This document shows positions 1-9,971 of a stretch of 64,000 nt of DNA, piece by piece (the stretch's first letter is position 1; each line of letters begins with the position of its first letter). Source of the DNA: Pseudomonas sp. 8AS. Lineage in GTDB: Bacteria > Pseudomonadota > Gammaproteobacteria > Pseudomonadales > Pseudomonadaceae. Position numbers and translations under genes: made by a program. The stretch is taken from assembly GCF_902506505.1 (NCBI RefSeq), contig NZ_LR733406.1, forward strand, positions 3,490,904 to 3,554,903. The letters are read 5' to 3'. The notes under the pieces are model-generated. The model was not told the DNA's origin and did not search any database. It saw only the letters and a list, made by a program, of their open reading frames with translations.

Positions 1-1741
1 CGCCGTCACCGTTGAGGTCCGGCGTGTTCACCGTCGGCGTCGAGTCCGGTCCTACGGTGATGCTCAGCGTCGCCTGCGACTCATCGCCATCGGCATCGCG
101 GATGGTGTAGAGGACGGTTGCCAGGCCTTCGAAGCCCGCCGCCGGGGTGAAGGTCACCGCTCCATTGGACAGGAAGCTCAGCGTGCCGCTGCCACCGGTA
201 AGTTGTGCGCCCACCAATTGGGTCGGCGAGTCGGCTCCGCCGGCGTCATTGGCCAGCACGTTGACGGTCAGCGTCGTGTCTTCCAGGGTCAAGGCGCCAT
301 CGTCCACAGCAGTCGGTCCGTCGTCACGGAACACCAGCAGCCCACCCAGGTCCAGACTGGCGCTGGCGGTATCGTCATCGCCATCGGTGGCAATCGCCAC
401 CAGCCGGATCACCCCACCCGCCACAGCCACCGGCTCGTCGACGCTTTCCGGGTTCGGATGCTGCAGGGAGCGCAGCTGGGTCAGCGTCAGATCGCCGGAA
501 GCATTGACCTTGACGGTGAAAGCCACCAGCAAGGGGTCACCGCCGACCCAGCCCTGGATCACGCCGTCCACCAGGTGCAACTCGATGCTCGCCCCCGTGG
601 CGGCATCCCGCAGGCCGCTGTCGAGGGTGTTGATCGCCAGCGAATAGGCCAAGACGCCGCCATCGGCGCCGAAGTCTGCCTGGAATGCTCCGGCAAAATT
701 GCCGGTATCGGTAAGGCTGAAGTCCGTCTCATCCACGATCAGCCCGGAGACCCCACCCTGGACAAGTTGGACTTCGGGGCTGTCATCGTTGATCTGCACA
801 TTCAGCTGCTGGGTTGGCGACACATCGCCATCCAGGTCGAAGGCGCGCACCGAGAAACTCTCGCCGACTTGGTCGGCGGCGCCGGAAGCATTGGGATTGG
901 TGTGATCGAGCGTGTTATCGGAGAGGGTATAGAGCCAGTTTCCGGCCGCATCCACGGTCAGGATGCCGTATTTGCCCTGCACCTCGCCGCCGTTGGTGAC
1001 ATTGATCCAGTTGCCATTGACGTCCTGGATTTCCAGGGCGGACACGCCATCCGGCGAGTTGATGATGATCGCGCCATTGGCCTGTTCGGCAGTGCTGTCG
1101 GGGTTGCTGCCGTCGCTCAGCGCCTCTTCGTCGACAGTGGCGGGCCCGGCAATCACGGCGCCATTGGCATCTTCGTACTGGATATCGATATCGGGAGCGG
1201 GGTCTTCGGCTTCCGGCTCTGCCGCAATGAAAGGCTCGGGATCCGGAAACTCCGGCACATAACCCAGGCCTTCGGTGGGGAAGCCAATCACCGGATCCAG
1301 CGCGCCACCGACCTCGCTCAACAGCACGAAGCTGTGCCCGCCACCTGCAGCGCCTGCAGCGCCACCGGCGCCCGGGCCCGCAGCAGTGGCTTCACCCAGT
1401 TGGGTCGGGTCGACGCCCGCCTCGATCGCCGCCTGCAGCTTCTCGACATCGGTCAGATCGGCATCGGACGGGGCCGCCGGAGCACTGTCCAGCGCCGCGC
1501 CCTGTGACGCCCCCTCCGCACCGGCGAGCAGCTGTTCGGTAAGGCCCATGCTGCTGTCACGGCCAAGCGTCAGGACCTGGCCATTAGTCATGGCGATGGA
1601 GACGGCTCCGCCTGCGCCTGTTACGAGTTGTTCGCCGCTGTAGACACGATCGCCTTCGACTAGCGGTCGACGCGATCCATCGCCAGCTACCGCAAAGACT
1701 TCGCCGACAACCTGGCTGACGATACCAATCAAAGTAGCCAT
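1..1741 (-). CDS. lapA: LapA-like giant RTX adhesin, N-terminal part (C-terminus lies beyond the window)
   Basis: The first 580 codons of a large surface adhesin, open to the window edge. Residues 1-65 look like the retention module that holds LapA-type adhesins in the outer membrane pore. Next comes the sequence T119-A-A-G122, which matches the di-alanine site cut by the periplasmic protease LapG, followed by an Ala/Gly-rich linker. After about residue 195 there is a VCBS/Ig-like domain, then a T1SS-143-type repeat (about 335-470) and a cadherin-like block with DGD calcium-type turns. The ATG at 1741 follows a GGAGGA ribosome site at a normal distance. The divergent lapEBC genes should secrete it. 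LapD and LapG are not in the window. Family assignment is strong; the repeat count and adhesion target cannot be seen. Confidence 0.85.
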   Translation of the reverse strand, partial: MATLIGIVSQVVGEVFAVAGDGSRRPLVEGDRVYSGEQLVTGAGGAVSIAMTNGQVLTLGRDSSMGLTEQLLAGAEGASQGAALDSAPAAPSDADLTDVEKLQAAIEAGVDPTQLGEATAAGPGAGGAAGAAGGGHSFVLLSEVGGALDPVIGFPTEGLGYVPEFPDPEPFIAAEPEAEDPAPDIDIQYEDANGAVIAGPATVDEEALSDGSNPDSTAEQANGAIIINSPDGVSALEIQDVNGNWINVTNGGEVQGKYGILTVDAAGNWLYTLSDNTLDHTNPNASGAADQVGESFSVRAFDLDGDVSPTQQLNVQINDDSPEVQLVQGGVSGLIVDETDFSLTDTGNFAGAFQADFGADGGVLAYSLAINTLDSGLRDAATGASIELHLVDGVIQGWVGGDPLLVAFTVKVNASGDLTLTQLRSLQHPNPESVDEPVAVAGGVIRLVAIATDGDDDTASASLDLGGLLVFRDDGPTAVDDGALTLEDTTLTVNVLANDAGGADSPTQLVGAQLTGGSGTLSFLSNGAVTFTPAAGFEGLATVLYTIRDADGDESQATLSITVGPDSTPTVNTPDLNGDG

Positions 1742-2204
1742 GAGTCCTTCCTCCACAACACAACTGCCGACCGTGGCCGACACGTTTCAAAAGGGTCAAT
1801 CGCCTTTCGAGCCACGAGGTATGTGCGAAGGAAGAAAGCAGGATGGACTGAATCGGTGCGTTATTAATTTGTCATGCCGACGCGACAAAAAAGTGTCGCC
1901 CTAACTGCACCGGCCTACTCCATCGGGTAGATCCCCGCCCTTATGCTCCAAACCGCGACTGACCATCATTCGTTACCGCAAAACGGCATGAAAACCCCAT
2001 TTCTCGCGGCTTACGAAGGAAACAATGTGCCCGTTATCACGGAGTGCATAAGACTTATTTCTCATAAATCTTGTTCTGAATTTTTCTTAGCTACTCTTGA
2101 GGATGTTCTTAGCTGTGATGTAACAGACCTGAAGCACCTTTCTAGGAGCCAGGTGCCATTATTTTGGCGAACAGACCGAGCAGATGAATTAAGGAGAGTC
2201 CCTC
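1742..2204. promoter_or_regulatory. Divergent lapA / lapE intergenic region
   Basis: About 460 bases separate the two divergent Lap units. The stretch from roughly 1850 to 2200 is visibly more A+T rich than the flanking genes. It contains a hairpin GCGACA-AAAAAG-TGTCGC at 1882-1899. A possible ORF from 1943 overlaps the lapE start out of frame and looks non-coding. Promoters for both units must lie here, but no clear sigma-70, FleQ or GacA box was found by eye. Confidence 0.5.
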
Positions 2205-3563
2205 ATGCACGTTCTAAAACCGCTCTGCAGCAGCATCCTGCTCGCCATGTTCTGTACCCAGGTGCAGGCCATGACGCTCGCCGAAGCGATCCAGAGCACC
2301 ATCGACAATCATCCGGAACTGCATGCCAGCATGAATGACCGCCTCTCTACGGATGAAGAGGTGAAGATTGCCAAAGGTGGCTACCTGCCCACCGTCGACC
2401 TGCTGCTGGGTTATGGCCGGGAGCAGACCGACAGCCCCAGCACCCGCGCCCAGGACGGCGACCACAACAAGGAAACCCTCAACTACCGCGACGCCGAGCT
2501 GCGCCTGCGGCAAATGCTGTTCGACGGCTTCAACACCCCCAACGAGGTGGCGCGCACCGAGGCCGTCGTCAACTCGCGGGCCTACTACGTACTCGCCACA
2601 TCGGAAAGCCTGGCCCTGCGCACCGCCGAGGTCTACCTGGACGTCCTGAAGCGCCGCGAGATGGTGAGCCTGGCCGAGAACAACCTCCAGGCGCACCAGC
2701 GCATCAACGATCAGATCCGCCTGCGCAGCGAGCGGGGCGTCGGCAGCACTGCCGACCTCGACCAGTCAGAGGCGCGCCTGGCCCTGGCCAAGAACAACCT
2801 GTACACCGAACAGGTCAACCTGGCGGATGCACAAGCCAACTTCTTCAGCGCGGTCGGGCGCATGCCCGACGAGCTGGAGCAACCCAGCACGGTGAAAGGC
2901 GAAGTCCCGCAGGACATCAATCTGGCCCGCCAGACCGTGATCGACAACAACCCCTACCTGAAATCCGCGCAGGCGGATGTGAATGCCGCCGAGAAGCAGT
3001 ACGAAGTGGCCAAGTCGCCCTTCTACCCACGCTTCGACCTCGAGCTGGCCACCACCGCCGACGACAACGTCCAGGGCGATGAAGGCCACTACAACACCTG
3101 GCGGGCAGCCGTGGTCATGAACTACAACTTGTTCAACGGCCTGCGCGACAAAGCGCGCCTGCAATCGGCAGCACACCAGATCAACCAGTCGATGGACATC
3201 CGCAACAATGCCCTGCGCGTGCTCAACGAGAACCTGGCCCTGGCCTGGAACGCCATGGAAAACGCGCGCCTGCAAACCCCCGAGGCTCGTGACTATGCTG
3301 ACTACACCTCGCGCGTGCGCGAGGCCTACCAGCAGCAGTTCAGCCTGGGGCAACGCACCCTGCTCGACCTGCTGGACAGCGAGAACGAACTGTTTACCGC
3401 CAACCGTCGCTACACCGAGGTGCGTTATATCGAAGAGTTCTCCATGTACCGCGTGATTTCCGCCACGGGGGAGCTGTTGAAAAAACAGAACGTGGTGTTG
3501 CCGGCCGAAGCTGTAGCCCTCACCGAAGTGAAGAGCGAGGCCCGCCTGCCGGAAATGAAGTGA
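2205..3563 (+). CDS. lapE: TolC-family outer membrane channel of the Lap type I secretion system
   Basis: A 452-residue TolC/AggA-type outer membrane factor. It begins with a signal peptide (cleavage expected after VQA, near residue 22) and shows the two repeated helical/beta halves typical of TolC, including the YNLFNGLRDKARL and LGQRTLLDLLDSENELF segments. It should form the trimeric exit duct for the adhesin encoded divergently. The ATG at 2205 follows AAGGAGAG. The ABC exporter and membrane fusion protein genes follow on the same strand, so it heads a lapEBC operon. Confidence 0.9.
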   Translation: MHVLKPLCSSILLAMFCTQVQAMTLAEAIQSTIDNHPELHASMNDRLSTDEEVKIAKGGYLPTVDLLLGYGREQTDSPSTRAQDGDHNKETLNYRDAELRLRQMLFDGFNTPNEVARTEAVVNSRAYYVLATSESLALRTAEVYLDVLKRREMVSLAENNLQAHQRINDQIRLRSERGVGSTADLDQSEARLALAKNNLYTEQVNLADAQANFFSAVGRMPDELEQPSTVKGEVPQDINLARQTVIDNNPYLKSAQADVNAAEKQYEVAKSPFYPRFDLELATTADDNVQGDEGHYNTWRAAVVMNYNLFNGLRDKARLQSAAHQINQSMDIRNNALRVLNENLALAWNAMENARLQTPEARDYADYTSRVREAYQQQFSLGQRTLLDLLDSENELFTANRRYTEVRYIEEFSMYRVISATGELLKKQNVVLPAEAVALTEVKSEARLPEMK

Positions 3564-3629
3564 TCCCGGCGAAGAGACCGCCGGCCAACATGCCCACTGT
3601 TGGCTGGCGGCCTCTCAGGAGTAGTGACC

Positions 3630-5786
3630 TTGACCACCATGGAGCGGACACCCTCCGATGACCAACGGCAGAGTCATGACGACCCGCTGTTGGACGGATT
3701 GCTGATCCTTTGCAAACTGCATGATTGTTCCGCCAGCCGGGCCAGCCTCACGGCCGGCCTGCCCATGCCCGAGCAACGCCTGACCGCCGAGCTGTTGCCA
3801 CGCGCTGCAGCGAGGGCCGGGCTGCAGGGGCGCATCCTGCGGCGCCAGCTGAGCGCCATCTCGCCACTCAACCTGCCGGTATTGCTGCTGCTCAAAGATG
3901 GCCGCAGCGCCGTGCTGCGCATGATCGGCCCGCAGAACAAGCTGCTGATCCTGCCGTGCGAAGCCGAAGGCGGCGAGCAATGGGTCAGCCGGGAGCACTT
4001 GGCGCTGGAATACTCGGGCCAGGCCCTGTTCGCTCGTCCGCGGCATGAGCTGGAGGATGTACGCAACCCTCTGGTACCACGCATCGAGGCCTGGTTCCGC
4101 GACACCCTGAAGCTGTCGCGCTGGCTCTATACCGACGCAGTTCTTGCCAGTCTGCTGATCAACCTGCTCGGCCTGATGGTGCCGCTGTTCGTCATGCAGA
4201 CCTACGACCGCGTGGTACCCAACCAGGCCACCGCGACCCTGTGGGTGCTGGTCATCGGCCTGTTCATCGGCAGCGGCTTCGAGCTGCTGCTGCGCGTGCT
4301 GCGCGCCCACCTGCTGGATGTGGCCGGCAAGAAGACCGACGTGGTGCTGTCCGCCACCCTGTTCGAACGCATCACCGGCATGTCGATGAAGGCACGTCCG
4401 GCAACGGTTGGCGGTTTCGCCCAGAGCATTCACGACTTCCAGGGCCTGCGCGAATTCCTCACGGCGGTCACGCTGACCAGCCTGATCGACCTGCCCTTCT
4501 CCATCCTGATGATCGTGATCATCGGCCTGCTCGGCGGCTGGCTGGTGGTGATCCCGCTGCTGGCCTTCCCGATCACTGCGATCTTCGCGCTGATCATCCA
4601 GGCCCGCCTGCGCGACACGGTACAGAAGAGCCTGGTCCTGGGGGCCGAACGCCAGGCCCTGCTGATCGAGACGCTCGGCGGCCTGGAAACCCTCAAGGCC
4701 TGCGGTGCCGAGAGCGAACGCCAGCACCGCTGGGAAAAGACCCACGGCGCCCTCACCCGCCTGGACAATCACAGTCGCTTCCTGGCCTCCCTGGCCACCA
4801 ACGGTACCCTGTTCTTCCAGCAGCTCGCCGGCATGGCCACCATCGTCGCCGGGGTTTACATCATCATTGCCGGCCACCTGAGTGTCGGTGCCCTGGTTGC
4901 CTGCTACATGCTCGGCAGCCGCGTGCTGTCGCCCCTCGGGCAGATTGCCGGGTTGATTACCCGCTATCAGCAGGCGCGCCTGACCATGACCAGCACCGAC
5001 GCCCTGATGGCCCTGCCGCAGGAGCGCCAAGCCGACCAGCGCCCGCTGGAGCGCACTCAACTCAAGGGCGCCATCGACGTGCGCCAGGTCAGTTTCAGCT
5101 ATCCCGGGCAGAGCACGCCGGCCCTGGCCAAGGTCAGCCTGCACCTGGCTGCCGGGGAGCGGGTCGGCATCATCGGCCGCAGCGGCTCGGGCAAGAGCAC
5201 CCTGGCCCGCCTCGTGATGAACTTCTACACCCCGGATGAAGGGCAGATCCTTCTCGACGGCCTCGACCTGCGCCAGCTGGATGTCGCCGACCTGCGCCAC
5301 CAGATCGGCTATGTCGCCCATGACCTGCCGCTGCTGGCCGGCAGCCTGCGCGACAACCTGACCCTCGGCGCGCGCTATGTCAGCGATGCGCGCATGCTCG
5401 AAGTGGCCGAGCTGACCGGAGTATCCGAACTGGCCCGGCAGCATCCCCGGGGCTTCGACCGCCCGGTGGGCGAGCGCGGCCAGCTTCTCTCCGGCGGCCA
5501 GCGCCAGGCGGTATTGCTGGCCCGCGCCCTGCTACTCGACCCGCCGGTCCTGTTGCTCGACGAGCCGACCAGCGCCATGGACAACACCAGCGAGGACATC
5601 CTGCGCAACCGCCTGCACAGCCTGGCGCAGGGCAAGACCGTGCTGCTGATTACCCATCGGGCCTCGATGCTCAGCCTGGTCGATCGCCTGGTAGTACTCG
5701 ACAATGGCCATGTCGTCGCCGATGGCCCCAAAGAAGCCGTGATCGAGGCCCTGCGCAAGGGGCGCGTCGGCCCGGCGGCGGTATGA
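3630..5786 (+). CDS. lapB: LapB-type I secretion ABC transporter (permease/ATPase)
   Basis: Inner membrane ATPase-permease that powers adhesin export. Residues 1-150 are a C39-like domain that appears to lack the catalytic cysteine, as in other RTX exporters. A six-helix membrane domain follows (about 155-440), then a nucleotide-binding domain with Walker A GRSGSGKST (near 516), signature LSGGQ (near 620), Walker B VLLLDEPTSAMD and the H-loop LLITHR. The TTG at 3630 is chosen because AGGAG lies 8 bases upstream and it gives about 718 residues. The ATG at 3639 is the alternative and would sit 17 bases from the same site. Confidence 0.9.
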   Translation: MTTMERTPSDDQRQSHDDPLLDGLLILCKLHDCSASRASLTAGLPMPEQRLTAELLPRAAARAGLQGRILRRQLSAISPLNLPVLLLLKDGRSAVLRMIGPQNKLLILPCEAEGGEQWVSREHLALEYSGQALFARPRHELEDVRNPLVPRIEAWFRDTLKLSRWLYTDAVLASLLINLLGLMVPLFVMQTYDRVVPNQATATLWVLVIGLFIGSGFELLLRVLRAHLLDVAGKKTDVVLSATLFERITGMSMKARPATVGGFAQSIHDFQGLREFLTAVTLTSLIDLPFSILMIVIIGLLGGWLVVIPLLAFPITAIFALIIQARLRDTVQKSLVLGAERQALLIETLGGLETLKACGAESERQHRWEKTHGALTRLDNHSRFLASLATNGTLFFQQLAGMATIVAGVYIIIAGHLSVGALVACYMLGSRVLSPLGQIAGLITRYQQARLTMTSTDALMALPQERQADQRPLERTQLKGAIDVRQVSFSYPGQSTPALAKVSLHLAAGERVGIIGRSGSGKSTLARLVMNFYTPDEGQILLDGLDLRQLDVADLRHQIGYVAHDLPLLAGSLRDNLTLGARYVSDARMLEVAELTGVSELARQHPRGFDRPVGERGQLLSGGQRQAVLLARALLLDPPVLLLDEPTSAMDNTSEDILRNRLHSLAQGKTVLLITHRASMLSLVDRLVVLDNGHVVADGPKEAVIEALRKGRVGPAAV

Positions 5787-5811
5787 CGCGCAGACCCGCT
5801 GGAGGTCGTGC

Positions 5812-7170
5812 ATGGAACTGAGCCAATCGATTCGTGACTATTTCGGCAGCCTGCAGAAACACAAGCAGGACACCGAGTTCATGCCCGAGGTGGACGGAGC
5901 CGTCCTCGAAGACTCGCCCTGGCTGGCCCGAGCTACCGTGTGGGCGGTCTGCGCCTGCCTGCTGGTGGCCCTGGTCTGGGCCAAGTTCGCCGTGCTGGAG
6001 GAAGTCACCACCGGCGAAGGCAAGGCCATCCCCTCGAGCAAGGTCCAGGTGATCCAGAACCTCGAAGGCGGCATCGTCACGGAAATCTTCGTCCGCGAAG
6101 GCCAGGTGGTGAACAAGGGCGACACCCTGCTGCGTCTGGACGACACCCGCTTCCTTTCCAACCGTGGTGAGACCGAAGCCGACCGCATGGCCCTGGTCGC
6201 CCGGGTCGAACGTCTCAGCGCCGAAGCCGAGGGGCGCCCCCTGGCACTGCCCGACGATCTGGTGAAAGCCGCACCGCAGCTGGCCGAGGATGAGCTGGCC
6301 CTGTATCGCTCGCGCCAGCAACGCCTGCAGAGTGAGCAGAACACCCTGCGCGAACAGCTGCAGCAAAAGACCCAGGAACTCGCCGAGTTCCGTGCCAAGG
6401 CCCAGCAATACCGCTCCAGCCTGGGGCTGATCCAGCAGGAACTGAACATGTCGCAGCCACTGGTGGCAACCGGGGCGATCTCCCAGGTCGAGATCCTGCG
6501 CCTGCGCCGCAGCGCGGTGGAGGTGCGCGGCTCGCTGGACGCCACCACCCTGGCCATCCCGCGGGCCGAGTCGGCGGTGGAGGAGATCAGAAGCCGCATC
6601 GAAGAGTCCGAACTGGCCTTTCGCTCGGATGCCTTCAAGGAGCTCAATGAAATGCGCACCGAGCTGAAGAAGGTCACCTCCACCAGTGTCGCCATCGATG
6701 ACCGGGTGACCCGCACCACCGTGGTTTCGCCGGTGCACGGGGTGATCAAGCTGCTCAAGGTCAACACCATCGGCGGCGTCGTGCAGCCCGGCGATGCCAT
6801 GGTCGAGGTCGTGCCGCTGGAAGACAACCTGCTGATCGAGGCCAGGGTACGCCCGCAGGATGTGGCGTTCCTGCACCCGGGGCAGAAGGCCATGGTCAAG
6901 TTCACGGCCTACGACTACACCATCTATGGCGGGCTCAAGGCCAAGCTGGAGCTGATCAGCGCCGACACCATCACCGACGAGGAAGGCAACAGCTTCTACC
7001 TGATCCAGGTGCGTACCGACAGAAGCCACCTGGGCAGCGACGAGCACCCGCTGCTGATCATCCCCGGCATGGTCGCCACCGTGGACATCATCACCGGCGA
7101 GAAAAGCGTGCTGGACTACCTGCTCAAGCCCGTGCTCAAGGCCCGGGCGGAGGCACTGCGCGAGCGCTAG
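5812..7170 (+). CDS. lapC: LapC-type HlyD-family membrane fusion protein
   Basis: A 452-residue periplasmic adaptor. It has a short cytoplasmic N-terminus, one membrane helix at about residues 40-62, a lipoyl-type half site (VIQNLEGGIVTEIFVREGQ), a long helical hairpin rich in Gln/Glu, the second lipoyl half (VVSPVHGVIKLLKVNTIGG) and a beta-barrel domain. It should bridge the LapB ATPase and the LapE channel. It starts 25 bases after lapB behind a GGAGG site. No obvious hairpin terminator follows. Confidence 0.9.
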   Translation: MELSQSIRDYFGSLQKHKQDTEFMPEVDGAVLEDSPWLARATVWAVCACLLVALVWAKFAVLEEVTTGEGKAIPSSKVQVIQNLEGGIVTEIFVREGQVVNKGDTLLRLDDTRFLSNRGETEADRMALVARVERLSAEAEGRPLALPDDLVKAAPQLAEDELALYRSRQQRLQSEQNTLREQLQQKTQELAEFRAKAQQYRSSLGLIQQELNMSQPLVATGAISQVEILRLRRSAVEVRGSLDATTLAIPRAESAVEEIRSRIEESELAFRSDAFKELNEMRTELKKVTSTSVAIDDRVTRTTVVSPVHGVIKLLKVNTIGGVVQPGDAMVEVVPLEDNLLIEARVRPQDVAFLHPGQKAMVKFTAYDYTIYGGLKAKLELISADTITDEEGNSFYLIQVRTDRSHLGSDEHPLLIIPGMVATVDIITGEKSVLDYLLKPVLKARAEALRER

Positions 7171-7313
7171 GCGCAGGCTTTGCTGCGGCCCGCGCCGCTC
7201 TTGCAGGAGGGGGTTTATCCACGAAATTTGCGGCTGAAGCTGCTCCCAGGCAAACCAGTGCTCGCCTCCCGGTTCGTGCACAAGCGCAATGAGACTGCCC
7301 GACGACACAGGGT

Positions 7314-7913
7314 CTACTGCGGCAGGTGGTTGCGGCGGAACGTGGCCTCGCCCATCGCCGCGATCTGCCCCTCGATCAACGCCTCGAACGGCCGCAGCAG
7401 CTCATCGAAACAGGCCGGCGCTTCCTGCAGGTTGAGGGCAACGGTGATCGCCTCGATGGTGGCCAGCGCCCCCTCGGCCGGCGCCTTGCGCAAGCGATAG
7501 CGCGAGACCAGCCCCGACGGCAGACAGACCCGTGGCAGGGCGGCCAGCAAGGGGTTCAGATGCAGCAGCTTGCGGGCCTTGCGCCAGGTGCCATCCGGCA
7601 CCACCAGCAGCAACGGCCGCTCATCGCCAGCTTCAGGCAGCAGCGGCAACGGCTGCGCGCCCTCCCCCGGAAACAGCAGACAGGCGCGATAGGCCGGGTC
7701 CAGCCATTGCCCCAGCTCGGCAAATACCTCGCCCACCCGCAGCTCGGCATTCTGCAGGCCCAGCGCCGCCAGGCGTGCCGTGTTCAGGGCATGCCGCACC
7801 TCATCCGGATGCTGCAGGATCAGCACCCGCGTGCGGCTCGGCAGGTTGGCCAGCAATGGGCACAGGCAATGGCTCTGCGGCCGGGCACAGCGCGCGCAGC
7901 AAGGTCGGGACAT
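7314..7913 (-). CDS. DTW-domain protein, probable tRNA-uridine aminocarboxypropyltransferase
   Basis: A 199-residue DTW-domain protein. Four cysteines near the N-terminus (CCARC then CLC) look like the metal-binding cluster, and PDGTWRKARKL is the DxTW signature of the family. Members such as E. coli YfiP/TapT transfer the aminocarboxypropyl group of SAM to uridine 47 of tRNAs, and that role is inferred by homology. The ATG at 7913 is chosen because AGGAGA precedes it. A longer reading frame to 8021 adds an Arg/Ala-rich stretch with no family features. Confidence 0.85.
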   Translation of the reverse strand: MSRPCCARCARPQSHCLCPLLANLPSRTRVLILQHPDEVRHALNTARLAALGLQNAELRVGEVFAELGQWLDPAYRACLLFPGEGAQPLPLLPEAGDERPLLLVVPDGTWRKARKLLHLNPLLAALPRVCLPSGLVSRYRLRKAPAEGALATIEAITVALNLQEAPACFDELLRPFEALIEGQIAAMGEATFRRNHLPQ

Positions 7914-8119
7914 CGGGGGCTCTCCTTCGGCCGCGCAGTGTGCCACAGGCGCCCCTGCAGCACCGAGCACCGAGCACCGGCGCCAGGCGGATGGCCACCG
8001 CGCGCAACGGGCAGCGCACAAGGCAGAAGACCCGGCATGGCCGGGTCTTCCGTGGGCAGTGGACCAGGCTCTGGCCGGCCGTTTTATCGCCCTATCGAAG
8101 CGCAGGCAGTGCCGGCCAG

Positions 8120-9685
8120 CTAGCGGTTGAAACGCTCCGCCAGGCTGTGCAGGTATTCGGCCATCTGTTCCAGTTCCTGGCCTATCGCCGCGCCCTGATG
8201 CGCCTGCCCGGCGCTGTGGTCGGACAACTGGGCGATGCGGGTGATCTGCCGGCTGATATCTTCCGCCACATGGCTCTGCTGCTCGGAAGCCGCCGCCATC
8301 TGCTGGCTCATGCCGGTGATGCGGGTCACCGCGGTGCTGATCCCGACCAGGGCCTCACGCACCTCCTCGACGCTCTGCACGCTCTCGCGGGAGATGGCCT
8401 CGCCCTTGCCCGCCGTGTGCACCGCCCGATCCGCGCCACTGCGCAGCGAGGCGATGATCTGGTGGATCTGCTCGGTGGATTCGCGGGTGCGTCCGGCCAG
8501 CGCCCGCACCTCGTCGGCCACCACGGCAAAGCCGCGACCCTGCTCGCCGGCCCGAGCGGCCTCGATCGCGGCATTCAGGGCCAGCAGATTGGTCTGCTCG
8601 GCAATCGAGGTGATCACGTCGGCCACGCTGCCGATCGACTGGGTCGAGTCGGCCAGGTCGTTTACCGCCTGGCCGATCTCATGCACGGCCCCGGCCATGT
8701 GCTGCATCGCCTGCAGGCTGCTGTCGGCCAACTGGCGCCCCTGCAGGGCCAGGCGATCGGCCTCCTCGGCGGCGTGCGAGGTGTTCTGCACGTTGTGCGT
8801 CACCTCCTGGATGGTGGCGGCCATCTGGTTGATCGCCGTCGCCGACTGATCCGTCTCGCTGCGTTGCTGGTCCAGCAGTTCGGCGCCCGAACGCGACAGC
8901 TCGGCGGACTGCGCGGCGCGTTGCCGCACGTTTTCGCCGGCATCCTCCAGGCGCGTCAGGGCGGTCTGCAGGCGCGCCTCTTCGCTGATCATCGCCATGT
9001 CGAGCAAGGCCTGGGCGCCACGATTATCGCTGTAGGTCAGTGCCACCAGGGCACTGGTGAACGCCTTGGGGTGTTCGGCCAGGGTTTTGCGGATCAACTG
9101 CCGCTGGCTGTACAGCTGGAAGGAGCCCAGGGCGAACATAACCGCCAGAATGAACGCGAGCAGCCAGACACCACTGAGTACCCAATGCGACCCCAGTATC
9201 ACCAGGCCCGCCAGAATCAGTGGCCAGCAACGCATCAGGTCATAGGTCCAGGATTCGAGCGTGGGCACCGGCGGCTTGCCGCCCCGCAGGCGCGCGTAGA
9301 GCCTCTCGGCGCGGCGCTTCTGCTCGGCCGTGGGCAGCGAGCGTACCGACTCGTAACCCGCCATCCTGCCGTTCTCGTAGATCGGCGTGACATAGGCGCT
9401 GACCCAGTAGTAATCGCCATTCTTCGCGCGGTTCTTGACCACGCCCATCCAGGGCTTGCCCTGCTTGATGGTCTCCCACATATGGCCGAATACCGCCGGC
9501 GGCATGTCCGGGTGGCGTACCAGGTTATGCGGCTGGCCAATCAGCTCTTCGCGGGTGAAGCCGCTGATGGCGACGAAGGCGTCGTTGCAATAGGTGATCT
9601 TGCTGTTCAGGTCGGTCGTCGAGATCAAGCGTTCCGCAGCGGGAAAGGTTCTTTCCTGCTGAGACACGGGGAGATTCTGGCGCAT
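8120..9685 (-). CDS. aer: PAS-domain methyl-accepting chemotaxis protein, Aer-like aerotaxis receptor
   Basis: A 521-residue receptor with no periplasmic domain. An N-terminal PAS domain (about 10-125, with HPDMPP and [17 protein letters not shown]) resembles the FAD-binding sensor of Aer. Two adjacent membrane segments follow at about 150-190, then a long signalling domain with the conserved hairpin ...[20 protein letters not shown]. It should sense redox or energy state and signal through CheA/CheW. It is monocistronic here. Other PAS-MCP paralogues exist in Pseudomonas, so the exact aer symbol is less certain than the class. Confidence 0.85.
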   Translation of the reverse strand: MRQNLPVSQQERTFPAAERLISTTDLNSKITYCNDAFVAISGFTREELIGQPHNLVRHPDMPPAVFGHMWETIKQGKPWMGVVKNRAKNGDYYWVSAYVTPIYENGRMAGYESVRSLPTAEQKRRAERLYARLRGGKPPVPTLESWTYDLMRCWPLILAGLVILGSHWVLSGVWLLAFILAVMFALGSFQLYSQRQLIRKTLAEHPKAFTSALVALTYSDNRGAQALLDMAMISEEARLQTALTRLEDAGENVRQRAAQSAELSRSGAELLDQQRSETDQSATAINQMAATIQEVTHNVQNTSHAAEEADRLALQGRQLADSSLQAMQHMAGAVHEIGQAVNDLADSTQSIGSVADVITSIAEQTNLLALNAAIEAARAGEQGRGFAVVADEVRALAGRTRESTEQIHQIIASLRSGADRAVHTAGKGEAISRESVQSVEEVREALVGISTAVTRITGMSQQMAAASEQQSHVAEDISRQITRIAQLSDHSAGQAHQGAAIGQELEQMAEYLHSLAERFNR

Positions 9686-9797
9686 GGGAGATCATCCTTG
9701 GATAAGGTTGATGGCGGACTTCCGGGCTCACTCAATAGTGTCTAGCACAGCCCTGAAAATTCACCAGCACGCCCGTGCCATTACTCCGACATCAGGC

Positions 9798-9823
9798 TAC
9801 AGCCCAGAGAGTACGGGGCTGTA
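9798..9823. repeat. Short inverted repeat upstream of aer
   Basis: TACAGCCC at 9798-9805 and GGGCTGTA at 9816-9823 form an 8-bp stem. No T-run follows on either strand. It lies between aer and the small ORF at 9972-10097 and may be part of that transcript's 3' end. Confidence 0.45.
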
Positions 9824-9890
9824 CGGATAAAAGCCGCGGCCGACGCGAGTTCGAGGATGACCCAAGGACGGCAATGGAAATGCCACGCGC

Positions 9891-9934
9891 AACAACTTCA
9901 GCGGGACGTCTTGCGCCGCCCCGCTGAAGTTGTT
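9891..9934. repeat. Perfect 15-bp inverted repeat downstream of a small ORF
   Basis: AACAACTTCAGCGGG at 9891-9905 is exactly complementary to 9920-9934, with a 14-base loop. On the minus strand it lies about 40 bases after the stop of the 41-residue ORF, so the transcript would end in a strong hairpin. No clear U-tract follows, so it is not a textbook terminator. Confidence 0.7.
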
Positions 9935-9971
9935 CCGAGGTGCTTTGTAGCAGCGCTTAGCAGGCTGCCTG

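Noticed and set aside
203-1507. Long plus-strand frame opposite lapA
   Set aside because: It is the antisense of the adhesin frame; the minus strand shows retention module, cleavage site and repeat domains with a good start.
1943-2338. Possible 131-codon gene before lapE
   Set aside because: It overlaps the lapE start out of frame, has no ribosome site and no family resemblance; the composition is that of a regulatory gap.
3615-5444. 609-codon minus-strand frame opposite lapB
   Set aside because: It is Gln/His-rich antisense; the plus strand has all ABC transporter motifs.
9798-9823. Hairpin considered as an intrinsic terminator
   Set aside because: No T-run on either strand, so it is kept only as an inverted repeat.
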